Position numbers and translations under genes: made by a program. A DNA stretch of 64,000 nt. Origin: Abelmoschus esculentus. Taxonomy: Eukaryota; Streptophyta; Magnoliopsida; Malvales; Malvaceae. The stretch is from the NCBI GenBank assembly GCA_035048815.1, contig JAUCBN010000014.1, positions 17,839,501 to 17,903,500 of the forward strand, given 5' to 3'. Below the pieces are notes generated by a model that saw nothing but the letters and a program-made list of their open reading frames with translations, had not been told where the DNA came from and did no database searches. Each line of letters starts with the position of its first letter. Positions within the stretch are counted from its first letter, which is position 1. Shown here in pieces: positions 12,890-26,269 of this stretch.

Positions 12890-13720
12890 GGAGACAATGT
12901 CATAATTGGATTTGGACTCTCTCAATGGTCCGATTTCTTTTATTATTAGTTCTGTTAGCAAAATTAGGGTATATGCCCTCACCGAAAATATTTCATAATA
13001 TTTAAGGTTTATATATTAGAATTTAATGTTAAATTTTTAATAATTTATGATCAAATCTTAAGGGTAAAGAATATATTATATATTTTAAAATTTAAAACGT
13101 AAAAAAGATATATTAAAATTTACAAATTTAACGGTTAAAGATATATTACTGTGTACAGAGTTATACAAATTTACAGTACCCCACATATGAACAATAAAAA
13201 GAATGAAGTGCGAATTTTTTTATCCTAACTTGAATTATTATGACAGATTAGATGAAATAAGAAAGAAAAATAAGTATAATCTAAACATGTTTATAGTACA
13301 ATTAAGAACTAATTGAACTTTTATACTATATAAATTTATAGTACGGATCTTGTTTTGTAACATAAACACGAAATAAATCAGTTATGTTACATAAAAATTC
13401 AATTAATTCTACGACAACTTTTAATTACATCTAGATTATTTCACTCATTAAATTATCATAAATCAATATAAAATTAATTAAATTTTACTAGTGGATCTTA
13501 ACCACCATTTACACCATAACCCCCCCCATAAATTTAACTATAAAAACCCCCCAAATTTTACAATAGTTTAGAATCATTGGATGATTAACAACTGAAATTA
13601 GAAGTAAAAAATGAAGAGATTATTAAGATAAAAGAGAGATATGCCTATTACCTTAAAAATCTCCACGTTTCTAACTTTTAGTTCCAGACATGTCTAACCT
13701 TGAGTATGATAAAAAAAAAT
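12890..13720. other. Intergenic, AT-rich, no gene seen
   Basis: Between the promoter of the hAT-derived gene and the 3' end of SRP54. It has runs of A/T words and a C-rich run (accccccccat near 13520). No open frame, RNA gene or terminal repeat is supported. Confidence 0.6.
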
Positions 13721-13746
13721 GCTGCATTTACAGAACATGCAAGTCT

Positions 13747-13752
13747 TTTATT
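13747..13752 (-). terminator. Polyadenylation signal AATAAA of SRP54
   Basis: AATAAA on the minus strand, about 270 bases after the SRP54 stop codon. It suggests a 3' end near 13725. Confidence 0.45.
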
Positions 13753-14023
13753 GATCATCTCTGTAGAATACTCAAATATAAAGTAACAAAATCATTCTTC
13801 CTACTAATAAAGGTAAATCGATCAATCTTACTAATAAACATACATCTTGACAAGCAAGGGAGTTTCAAGTCTGTTAACTTAAAAGAGATTTGTGCCTTAC
13901 TGCACGCATCATCACCATGTGTCTTCCGATCATCTCGTTGCTCATGATTCATGAACGCCTTGACGAGAAGCAGCGTCAAGTGAATTTAAAAGTAGACCAT
14001 TGAAGTCGAACATAAAAATTTAC

Positions 14024-17000
14024 TTATTCGCCACCCCCAAACATCCCCATCATGTCTTTGGTCGAACCCATTTGTTTCATCAAGTTCTGCAAGCCACCCA
14101 TACCTCCGATCTGCTTAAGCATCTGAGGAGGGAGGACCTTGCTCATGTGCTGTGCATTCATGTTGCGAGACAAGGCACTCATTTCACCCTTCTTTGGGAT
14201 TTTAAGCCCCTTCATCTTACCCCATAACTTAGCAAGCCGTTTGTATTCCTCCATCATTTCCATTACCTCACGAATATGACGACCGGATCCCCTTGCTATT
14301 CGCATCATCCTTGACTCGTTCATGAGCTTCAAGTTTGTACTGTCTAACTCTGCAATAAGCAAATATTCAATGATAGATGAAAAGCTGGCAACTCTTTTAA
14401 AATACTATACTCCCGCAATACATGTCTCAAGAAATTGAATAGAGCACAACATTCACTTGCCTTCATTTGTCATCGAGTCCATCATGGTCATGTAGCGTTT
14501 GATCTTTGCCTGACTTTCTTTTTCACGACCTTTCGGCATTAGTTCAGCACTAAATCCTGGAAGCATAGAGAAAACCTGCCAAAAAGCAACCAAAGCAAAA
14601 TAATTAGCATAGAAAGTTCACATGCAAATCAACAACTCAACTGCATTAAAAAAGGGGGACAAAGAAGAAATAGTTGGATGATGGGGGGGGGCAATAGGGA
14701 GAGAATCACTATCCCTAAGCCTGAATTAGAACTTCATTTTTTGTCAAAAATTGGAAATACATCAAGCGAATAAATGCAGAGCGTACTAGCTTAACAGGAA
14801 AGCAGAGACTTCACTACAACAAGATTGATATTTTCTCAACGGTAAGAAACAAGATTTCAAGGAACAATTGGAACTTCTTAAGACTAAATTAAGAGGCAGC
14901 AGTTTTGGCAGTAAGGAACAAACTAGTATCTCAGAACATGAAGGGGTGTGCCACTTACTTAGGGATGGCAACAGGGTGGTGAAGGGTGAGTTTTTGGCTG
15001 CCCAATCTATAAACTCTCAAACCCAACCCTGCCCATCACCGAAAATAATTATTAATTTACCCCACCCTGCCCCGACAAGTAACCCCTAAACCCGAATAGT
15101 CAGAATCAGATATGTTAAAACTTGAACATCTAACAAAATATTGTGATAAGCACAAACCCAAAAAATAGCTTAAAAACATAAAAATGTTTATACATAGTGA
15201 TATTTTCATAAATATGATAAAAAAATACAAGTATATAATTAAAAACATACCGGGGCCGAGCAAAGAATTTCTAGCATATACCTAAACCCGCCCCGATCCC
15301 CAAAATTCAAGAAAAAAAATACCAGGTCAGGTTGGGGAACACCGGGTCAGGACCGGGTGATTTGGCCATCCTTATACCTACTTCATATAGTTTATATGTC
15401 AGGAGTGCAAAGGCCTTTCATTAAAACTTATATTACCATTATCATACAGAAATATCATCCTTATTAACTAATATCTACATCTATTCCACAAATGTTTTCA
15501 TAGTAAACTAAGGTGTCACCTACAGTGCAAGAATTATTAATAATAGTTTGCAGCAAACTTCAACAATTGCGAAAATGTCTGACGACAAATGGTAAACTTT
15601 TATTAATATGTATCTCTGAGAATCTAAGACCCATAAACAACCAAAATAAACATTCAGTCATCAGATTTCACATATATGAACAGCACTCACTGTAACAAGG
15701 CAAAATTATGAAAAGGTACAACTGTTAAAACAAAAGGCGAGTAGTTGAGAATAACCTGCCCAATTGGACCCATTTTTAGTATGTTCTGAAATTGTTCATA
15801 CATAATCCTCAAGGTAAAGGTCCCTTCTGAGAGCTTTTGGAGAAGCTCAGGTTGTTGATCCATGGGAACAACTTCATGAATTTTGTCCATGAATCCGGAT
15901 AAGTCACCCATGCCTATTCAAAAACATATAAACCATGACAAACGTTTCAAGCAATCATCATCATTCTGGAACTCATTTCTTTGGTTAGAAGAATACATAA
16001 CAACCAAATCAGATGGATACCTAAAAGGCGGCTTACAAATGGTTTAACATCGAAAACTTCAAACTCATCCATGTGCTCCCCGGTCCCGATAAAAATGACA
16101 GGACTCTTAGTTGCAGCAACCCTGGTACATACAAACACAGAAGAGAGAAACAAGAAACCCATATACCATCAGAACTCAGCTTAATGATAAAGAAAATGCA
16201 GATATTATCTTGGGTAGATATACAAGTGAAGGAAGCAAGCACAGTACTTACGCACTGAGAGCACCACCACCCTTTGCATGACCATCCATTTTAGTAACAA
16301 TTACAGCCCCAACTGCAACACTTTGTTTAAATGCTTGAGCTTGATCAAAGGCAGCTTGACCTATACTACTATCCATTACAAAAATAACAAGATCTGGTTT
16401 CTGGAACATACAGAAGAAGCAAAAAAACATTAGTGGGAAGATTAGCATCAATTATTCTGAGAAAAAATTAATATCTCAATACTGGATAATACCGTCGCTT
16501 CAGATACTTGACGCATTTCCTCAAACAGCGCAGCCTCCTGTTTATGGCGCCCACTGGTATCAACAATTATAAGATCACAATTTTCCTTCTTAAATCTCTC
16601 AACACCTTCCACAGCAATTTTCACAGGATCAGACTCCATGTAGCTGCAGATATATACCAGGAAACATCATTCTAAATAATCAAGGGAAAACTTAAGTGAC
16701 GAATACTTTCAGTAGAGTTAAAATCCACATAAGGGATAATGACTATAACCCAACAGTATATATTCCAGAAATCAAATAAAAGTTGTTTAAATCCAACAGG
16801 AAGGATGGAATAAAGGGCATCTCATGCATGTTAGACAATAACATGCTTAGGCGGATGCAATAAGAATATATAAAATTTGTAGAACACACATTATTTAGTC
16901 AAGAAGTAGAAAAGAGAACTAGCTAAATACATGCCAACTTTTATTTTCATGCTTCCCTCTTATATCCTTTAAACATTTACGAAACACTATTAACCAACTA

Positions 17001-18107
17001 CAAGCGTTAAACCATTGTGGAAATTAACAACAGACAACATCACTCTCCTTTCACATCCCCATTATGTGAAACAGACAGTCAACCAGACTCCACATTTCCG
17101 TACCACGAAAAATAAATGAAAAAAAGTACCTCCCATAAAATGGAATCTTAGCTTTAGTAGCATTCTGCTTCAACTGATCAAAAGCACCGGCTCTGAATGT
17201 ATCAGCACAGACTAGGGATGGTTTCCAACCTTTTTTCTGATGATAATAGGCATACTTTGTACAAGTAGTTGTTTTACCAGACCCTGAAAATATTCATAAA
17301 TACATACCAATATACAAATTCAGGTCTTACATATAATGTTAACTAATCAAATCATTTGAAATATAGCAAGATAGGCAAAAAGCAGTTCTCAAAATCATGT
17401 GTACCATAAGTCAATCATCATGAATATGCAAAAAGAAACCTTACCTTGTAAACCGACGAACATCACAACACTTGTTTTCCCTTTCTTAGGTGTGAAAGAT
17501 GGCTTCCCAGGATCCAACATCTTACATAGCTCATTAAAAATTGCCTATAATGAAAAAAATCCTTCTAAGAAGCCAGCCATCTCCAATAGAAGTATAGATC
17601 GAATTAAACACTTTTCTTTTGTAAAGCATTGGATTAAATATTTCTGGGAATAAAGATGAGAAGGAAGAAAACTCAAGACTCCATGAAATCTCATTAATTT
17701 CAGTAATGAATTAAGACACATAATAGGATTGTGAGGAAATTCCCAAAATTTATTGAATTGTTAACAATACTAAAGATTAAAACGGCGTAGGAAAAGAAAC
17801 GTATTTCAACTTGAAAGAAATTCCCAATTCGAAGAGAAAATGAAAAGGCGCAAAACTAATTCCTGAAAGAAAATACCTGTTGGATAATTCTGCGCTTGTT
17901 ATGGCCGGCTGCCAGATCATCGAGATTGACGATCTTCTGGATATTAGTTTGCATATCACGAACGAGCTTGAATTGAACATCGGATTGAAGCAGCGCTCTG
18001 GTGATTTCGTTAAGGCATTCGTTTAAAACCTTCTCGTCGATGATCGTTGCATTGCTCATCTGCTGTATAGCCCGGGAGATGCTCCCTCCTAACTGTGCTA
18101 ACACCAT
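14024..18107 (-). CDS. SRP54: Signal recognition particle 54-kDa subunit (cytosolic SRP54)
   Basis: Nine exons: 17877-18107, 17445-17544, 17130-17283, 16493-16643, 16252-16400, 16021-16121, 15756-15913, 14461-14575 and 14024-14349. They sum to 1485 bases, or 494 residues, the usual length for plant SRP54. The start MVLAQLGGSISRAIQQ opens the N domain. The GTPase domain keeps its motifs: GLQGSGKTTTCTKYA (P-loop), ADTFRAGAFDQL, VDTSGRHKQE and TKMDGHAKGG. The Met-rich M domain, which binds signal sequences and 7S RNA, ends in MKQMGSTKDMMGMFGGGE. No plastid transit peptide is present, so this is the cytosolic form that targets ribosomes to the ER. Oddities are a GC donor in the last intron and a hAT MITE in intron 7. 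The coding sequence looks intact. Confidence 0.97.
14350..14460 (-). other. GC-AG intron 8 of SRP54
   Basis: Exon 8 ends AATGAAG and the intron begins GCAAGT (donor at 14459-14460); the acceptor is TTGCAG before AGTTAGACA. Only this junction gives the conserved frame TNEELDS. GC donors followed by AAGT are the accepted minor U2 class. Confidence 0.85.
14960..15374. mobile_element. hAT-type MITE in SRP54 intron 7
   Basis: A 415-bp element with termini TAGGGATGGCAA at the left and TAAGGATGGCCAA (reversed) at the right. It is flanked by an 8-bp duplication with two differences, CACTTACT (14952-14959) and TACCTACT (15375-15382). The subterminal regions are G/C-rich (gggtggtgaagggtgag; acccgccccgatcccc). 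TAGGGATGGCAA termini and 8-bp duplications are typical of plant hAT MITEs. It has no coding capacity. Confidence 0.8.
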
Positions 18108-18249
18108 TTTCGCTTTCTTGGAAAAAAAAAAGAACAAATGGACGATACTTTTCTTGTTTCTGAGAAATTTAGGGTTTATTATTGTTCTGAGAAATATATG
18201 GAATTGATTGTTCAATCAATCTGATTCTGATCTGATGAACGGAAGGGGG

Positions 18250-18950
18250 GAAATAGAATCGAAACGCGGTAATTCAAGTTCTGAGAAAACGCAAACCGGA
18301 AAGTCATTGACTTGGGCTCGGGTCTGCGCCACCCAACCAACCCATGGGTTAGGCATTAGCCCGTTAGAACGGCAACATATTTTAACTCATTAATTCGTAG
18401 AAAAGCGTTAAGTTTCTTTTTCTACCGAGACTAACCCAAAATCGAATCACTATAAATTAAGAAATGGAATCACTATAAATTTTTATATTCAATTTTTGTT
18501 TCTCAAATACTTTCACCATTACTCTTACAAAACTAATTCATCCTTTTTTAACGGTTCAATTATTGATATTCGAATCTAACATATCAAGTTGAATATTTTT
18601 ATTATAAACTTGAATTTAGTTCAAACTCGATTTATTTATTTAAAAAAAAAAAATTGGGTCGGATCCCATCGGATCCAGCTCAAATGCTTATCCTATTCTA
18701 AATCCTTTTCCAAAAGAATAAATTACACTACAAATCATTTAATTATTAAAAAGATTATAATAGGCCATTGAATTTTAAAAATATATAAACAGGTCGCACA
18801 AGTAATGATTGTTACAAACACGTCACTTTTGGAAGAAAAATAAAATAAAATATTTTGTCAGTGTGCAATAAGAAACAGTTGATTCCAATGTCGTAATTAA
18901 AAATCTAACACTTGCAATAGCCAATAGGCATACACAGTTCTCTTCTTTCG
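18250..18950. other. Intergenic between SRP54 5' end and DnaJ 3' end
   Basis: It holds the presumed SRP54 promoter on the minus strand and AT-rich sequence. No gene, RNA or transposon ends were recognised. An A-rich tract at 18639-18652 is a simple run. Confidence 0.5.
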
Positions 18951-19066
18951 TGCAAAACCAAGAACTTGCAGCGTTCAAGCAAAGTTGATGCCATGGTTGG
19001 TATATGAGAAGGATGATTTAGCAAAATGTTACTCAGGAAACACAATCAATCCACAGAGACATCAAA

Positions 19067-22000
19067 TTAAAGGTTGTCTTTTAGCCATTTAGCAGCTCCA
19101 TTTGCAATAGACCTGCAAAATAGCATATAGTTTATGGTTTGCAACAAAAATGGCAAGACATGCGACACGAAGATACAAGTAGCACGTCACGGTATATTGC
19201 AGTTCACAGCAAAAACATGGAGCAGCACATGAATGAAGAAATGTGGGCCTGTGAGAACTCATGCACACACGGAGAGTAAGAGATTACCCAGCAAAATTTT
19301 TTAACTTTGTCCACGGATCACTCTCATCTGCTGCTGCTGCTGCTGCTGCTGCTTCAGTTTTCTCTGCTTCGGTACCAACCTTACTTCCGGTGGTTTTGGC
19401 TGCATGAGTAAATACAGACATTAAATTCATGAAATACAAACAATAAACAACTAATATCTATGATTACTTATATATATCAATTAAATTCGGACAGTTTAGG
19501 GTATACGACGGTGCGTAAGACTTCCACATTTAATAACAAAGTCTTTTGCACCAGGCAAAGATCATTGCTTACTTGCAGGCTGAGTCCTGGGGCGAATTCG
19601 AGCACGACTTCCATTTGAATTACTCAGAGAGGCAAGTTCCTCAAGCAATTCTCGCTCCGTGGCACTGCAAACATAAGGAAGAATCAACATGAAGTTACTG
19701 GAAACAACTAATTTAGATAAATTCAAGCCGTTGAGGCAACAAGTTAGTCAATAATTGGCCAGGCCAAGCGAGATCATTATAATAAACCGCCTGTAACTAG
19801 TGAACAATTTTCACGAAACATATGATTAAGATTAATAATTTAGGGTTTTTGGTAAAACATCATAAATTTACCTAATATAATTGAATTTCCGGATATCCCA
19901 TCATGAACTATTTGTATGCAACTCCTTAACAAGATTTAACAATATGTACAGACACACACACACACTAGTCTAAATTAACAAGATGCACGGGTGTTTACTA
20001 ATAATGAAAAATAGAGGATCTATGAGAAATTGACCTTCAACTGAAGGTACTTAAAGGAATATCTAAAAAATCACAATTACACGTTTAATTCACAACAGTT
20101 CAGCTATCCTATTTCCACATAATTAAATGCTAATAAAAAATAATCTCGTACCTAATTCTATTTGGTATGGTAACTTTGATTGTGAATAAATGATCACCAC
20201 GTATAGATGGTTTGTTCAGCTTTGGTGCGCCTTTTTTTGCAAGGACTAGTACATCCCCTGGTTGAGTCCCCGGTGGGATCTGTAGGTCAGTTACCCCTTC
20301 CACTGTTTTCACCTGTTTTAGTGAAAAGGCGTCAAATATTTAATAATGTTCTCTGGCTCTTCATTTTCCTAGAAGTACCCAACACCCACATCACAAGCAT
20401 TTTTGAACATGAGTATAGTGATATGGTCCTCCAAGAACTCTCCACACGGATGGAAATTTTGAAAAAAAAAATTGAACATATCTACGTTGGATGCATTACC
20501 AACGCTCAAATGTCCGAGTAACATAGTAATGAAGAAAAGTGATCGGAAAATAGGAATATGGCTTGCACCAACATACATATTTATATAGCGATAAGAAACC
20601 AAAATTTAGCAGATATAGCTAAGGAAACCAGAAGAAGTTCTTAGGTGTGCGGGCCATGGATGAGTCTTTGAAGAAATCTTTTTGGCATAATGACATAGGC
20701 GTCTCTCTCATATTGAAATTATTCCAGTCTATAGCACCTTGAGAACATATTTGCAAGGTAATGGATAACAGGTAAGAATAGGGTTGCATAGAAAATTATT
20801 GAACCAAATAAGAACCAAACAATCAAAGAGAAAAATCTGCAGCTGCAGGTGTTTACCGCATGCAAAATTACTCTCCAAAACAATGCATGAATAAAGAAAA
20901 ATGCATGCTTTATCACTCAAAACTTTTTGCATTTAATTTAGAAGAATCAATATGAAAACAAAAACATAAAGGATTAAATGTATGAATATAGAAAGTGAAC
21001 AGTGAACTACCTTGACAACAGACCCCAATATGGCATCAAGGTAGCTAATGGACACCGTCGAGGAAAGATTTATGCCATCTCTTTGAATTCCTGGGACCTC
21101 TTGAACATTTAGATATGCAAAAAGATCCCCTGGAGGGCCCCTGCAGAAACCAGAAAGCTTTTTGTATTCAACAGGAAGAGAAATAGGAAACAGAATTCAA
21201 AATAAATATAATACTAATAAAAAATACCAGTTGTGAAGAAAAGGGAATAACATAAAGTGGAATGGTTAAAAAGGAAGAAAACTTCTGCGACAATACTTCA
21301 ATGATAAAATGTGTGTGTGGGGAATCAAAGTACAGATGCAAGAAGTTAAGCTCATTCCAACACAGTCAAAGAAAATCAAAATCACTATCACCATAACTTA
21401 AACAAACTTCATAATTCTTGACTTGTAAGACTGGAAGTTCATCCATTAAGATTCAATATAAAATAAATTGGCTGTCAGTATGTAAGATATAGTTTTGGTT
21501 TGTAGTTTAATTTCCTCCAGGTAACCACCAGTTCTCAAAATTTACAATATAGCCAATAAACTAATGTTACATTTTCAATGTCCAAAACAAATATAAATCT
21601 ACATCTGCCACGAAACATAGGACCAACTCTCATATCAGCTCACAATGGCTGATATAAATGAGCTTATATTATATGTATCCAATATTATATTATAAAAGGA
21701 AGAACCTACTGATATGGATCCACTACCCAACAAAGTCTTAATCACTAGGCATACGGAACTCCCATGATCTACACAACTACCAGTTCTCCATGTTTCCATT
21801 ATTCCCTATTTTTAGGACTTTAACTCTGTTTTCCAGCAAATAACAGTCCAGACTATTTATTATAAATAGGTTAGGTTTGTTCTTAGTTTTGGGATTAAGA
21901 TTATTGATTATTGTTATTTGAAATTTCTACTTTATTGGTTGTATTAGTGTTAAGATTCTTTACTACTACTGCTAATTAAACATTATTTTCTGTTTTCATC

Positions 22001-25000
22001 ATTTCTTTTCCTTCGAAATTTGGCTCCTATTACCTGCCTAGTATGATTTAAAAAAATGTAACTTCAGAATGCAATCAACTTTTAATAAAAGAAGACATCA
22101 TCAAGATTAGAGGTACAAAAAATCTCCATCTACATACCCTTTTGGTCCAGCATCACCCTCCCCTGCAACTCTGAGGATACTTCCTGCGCCAACCCCAGGA
22201 GGAACTTTGACTTTAATATTTTTCTTTACTCTTATACGTCCTTTACCGGAGCATTTCCGACAGTATTCAGAAATAACTTCACCGTCCCCAGCACAATTTG
22301 GACAAACAGAAACCTAACATGTTGCAATGGAGAAGCAATATAAGAAACATCTTATAACAAAATCATCACACATAGGTTCTGAGCAGATATCAAGGTTGGA
22401 ACTGCAAATTGTGAAAAAAGCAAACACAATTGCTTCCTTATCTAGCAGCAACATCACCCTACATCCAATACAAATATTATTAATGTTCGATGCCTCCTTT
22501 ACTATCTCTGTTCTGCCCCGAAGAAAAAGAAAAAGGAAAAAAAAAACAGAACAGAAAAAGGTTTTGGGAGTTACTTCCTCTATGTTTCTTGAGTCAACTT
22601 CAACAATTGGAATCAATAATAAAAACTACAATTTAAATGGCTGTAATAAATTACACAACAACAGCATCAGTTTTCCACCTAGGCAGCAAAAAATCCCTCC
22701 ATAGATGGGATTGAAAGGTTCATTGACAAGAATATCTTCTGAATCTATCTTGTAATCTTCAGAGGCTTTATCACTATAGTCTTGGAATTTTAACAATGTA
22801 CCTACATGGCTCTCTTAGTATTTCTGAGTGGTAAGGTAGTACACATTTCTTTTGTACAAAACTCTCCATTTTCACCTTTTTATACACAATATGTTTTTTA
22901 TTTGTTAGCAAACAATGTGATCAAGTACCATTGAACCCAACTTATTTTGACCATCCAGTGAACCCACCTCAATTTCACCATTGGCTACAAATAATAGGTC
23001 ATTGTTACAATTAAATGGAATGCCTACTACCTCCAAGGTCCTGATTCTAAATGCAGTGGAGCACTTAAGACATAGAAAAAGGCCACATTGGGAAATGATC
23101 ATAAAGATGACCAATAATCTGTTAGACAAGAAAAAATGCAATTACCTGTGAAAACAAGCCAAAGGGTGTCTGCTCAGTCCTCATAACTTGACCCCTTCCA
23201 CCACATGTTGAGCATATCCGCATTTTTGACCCAACCTTAGCTCCAGTTCCAAGACAAACTTCACATGTTTCCAAATGGGAAAGCTCAAATTCCTTTTCAG
23301 CTCCAAAAATAGCCTCCGAAAATTCTAAAGTAATGTCGTAACTGAAAATATTGGAATTGTCAGAACAACATTGATTATAAATGCCTTTGAACAAGGCTTA
23401 TCTAACAATAAATGATATTTCTTCATAATAAAGCGTACAATAAATATTTGAAGATTTTTGAAAAGAAAGCACTTAGGCAAGTGACATATAATGGGATGGG
23501 ATTTAATTAGATATTGCAGGTTTGACTTGTAGTATTCTTTCTAGTATTAAGAAAAATGAAAAGAGCAGAGAGAAGCATGATTTGAGCATAAAATGAAAAC
23601 AATTAAATTATTAAAAAATATTGGGAATCGTGTGATTATGCAAGGAAAGAAAACACTGTCAGAAAAAAAAATGCTGTAAAACAACAAACTCACTGAGCAA
23701 CAGCCAAGTAAACAGTGTTAGATGCGGTCAATCTCATATTTATAAATCAAACAGATGAATTGAGGACAGTAGCAACTTTAGTAACATACTAAAGCAATCA
23801 TTCAATCAAATCCCACTATAACCAAAGTGAACAAACAAGGACCAGTAACAATCATCAAAACAACAAAGATCTCAACTTACCGTATATCATCACCTTTACT
23901 AACCGTACTTCGACGGCTTGTTCTGAATCCAGCTTGATCCATGCCAGGAAAACCACCCATACTTGGTCCAAAGAATGTTTCAAATAGATCAAAGGGATTA
24001 GTCTGCAGGAGAAGAAAACTAATGCTTGAGTTGTACACAGACAGACAGATGTCTAGCATCACTGGTGCTGCATCAATGATCAATCATGACACTTTATGGC
24101 ATTTCACAAAAATTATAACTGCACAACAGTTTATTTCTCATCAAAGTATACATCTCCATAAGGGGGGAACCCTAACCATGCAACAAAGAAATGTCACCGT
24201 TTAAAGGTAGAGACAGATCACTAATTGGCAAGAAAAAAAAAGTGATAATGACTCAGACAGGCAAGCTGACAAAAATGACTCTCTCACAATGATCAGTTGA
24301 ATTCCATATTCAAAGTGGCATTATTCTTACCCTCTGGCACCTCAATATTTAGAAACAAACAACCAAAACATATCTTTCAATGAAGAAATTGACAAAGCGA
24401 AGTATGTCACTTCCAAGCATATGCCAGATATCCTCTACCACTATGATTTACAAGTACAAACTTAAATGCACACACAAGAGTAAATGCATACCGTATAAGC
24501 ACTGGACTGCCCCCCAACTGCACTCTTGACTCCAGCTTCACCATATTGATCATACAAAGCTCTCTTTTTATCATCTGATAATACCTGACAATTTTGCACT
24601 TCATTAACGTGATGAATGAAATTGAACACAGTAATGTAAACAAAGAATCCTCTAGGAAAGAAAATTCACAGAACTCCCAGCTCCACAAAATGATATTTCA
24701 TTAACAGAGAAGGGAATAAGATATAAAACAATCACGGTAATCGACATTATAAATATCAAGAGTTCAAGACCTTTATATGCAACCATAGGATGAACAAGAG
24801 AAGTTGTAACTTAATATTTCAAGGCAGTAAAATATGAAAGCTGTACTCACAGTCCTTTCAATCTAAATGGCCAATGCTAAACAACATTAATGCATCTTGG
24901 TCTAGAACTTTTTTGTGCGTACCTCATATGCAGCACTAATCTCCTTGAACTTTTCAGTTGCTCCTGGCTCCTTATTGACATCAGGATGATACTTCAAATG

Positions 25001-25954
25001 AAAATGAAAAGTTACAATGTCAGGACTACAAAGAGAAATGAAACAAAAGTACAAAAAAATAGACAATTCATTATTTTCAGTGTCAATACAAACTTTGTAG
25101 CTTCAGATTTATATATGAGAGCACATTTACGCTAATCTTTTTCTTATTGTTTTCCTTTTACTACATTTTGTAAGGCTTAAAATCTTCCCTCCAAACATTC
25201 CTTCATATCCACCAGGCACCAACTCCAACAGGTAAAACTTGAGCCTTGTGCTCTCAGTCAATTTTTTTTTTCTGCTGCGAATAATTGCCTCTTTATCATA
25301 ACTAAAAAACTAAGAAAAGAGCTTTTCCTCCTCTTATGCAATAAACCATCTGCTTGAGCTACCATTGACTATTTCAGAACGAAAGACCAGCAACAAAACC
25401 CAGAAAGGAAATGTAAAAATAACAAAGTTCCAAGATTAGAGAGGGGGGAAAACCCCAAAACCCCAACAACAGCAACATCTTGAGCTATCATTGACTATTT
25501 CAACAAGAAAACATACCAGTAACTAATCCTAGAAAGGAAATGCAAAACTAATAAACAAACTTGTAAATTTTAAAGAAAAAAAGGGGAAAAACAACAATTG
25601 AACTGAATGAAGTACCTGACGAGCTAGTTTACGATAAGCGGCCTTAATTTCTTTACCGGAAGCAGATTTAGGTACTCCAAGAGTAGCATAATAATCCCCA
25701 GAAGCAGACACCACCAGCGTCCCAAAACGGAGAGTACCATCCCTACCATTATTCAATCTCCGAGAACATGTCGAAGAAGTAGAAGAAGGGAAACTCACAC
25801 AAGCGAAACTGTCGTGGGACCTGAGACGTGACCCACCATTGAAGAAAACAGAACAAGAACAGGAATAAGAAGAAGATTGGGAAGTGCTGGAAGGGCGTTC
25901 GTTTGGGAAACCAAGTGAGGAAGGCAGCACAGATAGGGAAGCAGTGGCTGCCAT
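19067..25954 (-). CDS. Chloroplast type-I (class A) DnaJ/Hsp40 co-chaperone, AT1G80030-like
   Basis: Eleven exons: 25616-25954, 24923-24991, 24492-24584, 23881-24002, 23146-23341, 22138-22313, 21011-21140, 20152-20312, 19573-19664, 19288-19399 and 19067-19112. They sum to 1536 bases, or 511 residues. The Ser-rich first ~80 residues look like a plastid transit peptide. A J domain follows (GDYYATLGVPKSASGKEIK, with HPD just after the first intron), then a G/F-rich linker. Four zinc-finger repeats are intact: CEVCLGTG, CSTCGGRG, CPNCAGDG and CRKCSGKG. The C-terminal substrate domain ends AAKWLKDNL. Such proteins stimulate plastid Hsp70; the related DJA5/DJA6 deliver iron for Fe-S assembly, but whether this paralogue does so is unknown. 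Exon 10 encodes an alanine run from a CTG/GCA microsatellite. The gene is divergent from the CUE gene, with starts 1.3 kb apart. Confidence 0.95.
19328..19351. repeat. (CTG)8 microsatellite in DnaJ exon 10
   Basis: Eight CTG triplets on the plus strand, read GCA on the coding strand, give most of the alanine run before DESDPWTKL. A triplet repeat in a coding exon is likely to vary in length without shifting the frame. Confidence 0.95.
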
Positions 25955-26269
25955 TTTTTTAAAAAATAAAACTTTCTAAGTGATTTTGAGAAAGGGTGTT
26001 GGATAAAATTGATCTATCAAGAAGAGAAAGACTTGGGTTTGATCTTGTAATCCATGTTTGATTGTTGAGCCAGAGCTTGGATGGAGAGAAGGAAAGGAGA
26101 GGAGGGCATAACCAGAAAGATTGGATTTTGTTTGGTGGCTAACTTTGTTTTTCTACATGGACTGAACGAACACGTTTTCTAATACTGCCCACCATTTTTT
26201 CCCTTTTTTAACGAAAAATTATATCCGGGTAAGTCTTATTATATCAGACGTGCTTCACGGGTTGAGCAG

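Noticed and set aside
16019..16020. Possible U12-type donor (GTATCC) in SRP54 intron 6
   Set aside because: The following bases (ATCTG) do not match the U12 consensus and no TTCCTTAAC-like branch site was seen near the acceptor.
22327..22704. 125-codon plus-strand frame inside a DnaJ intron
   Set aside because: It lies wholly in an intron of the opposite strand with Lys/Ser low complexity and no family match.
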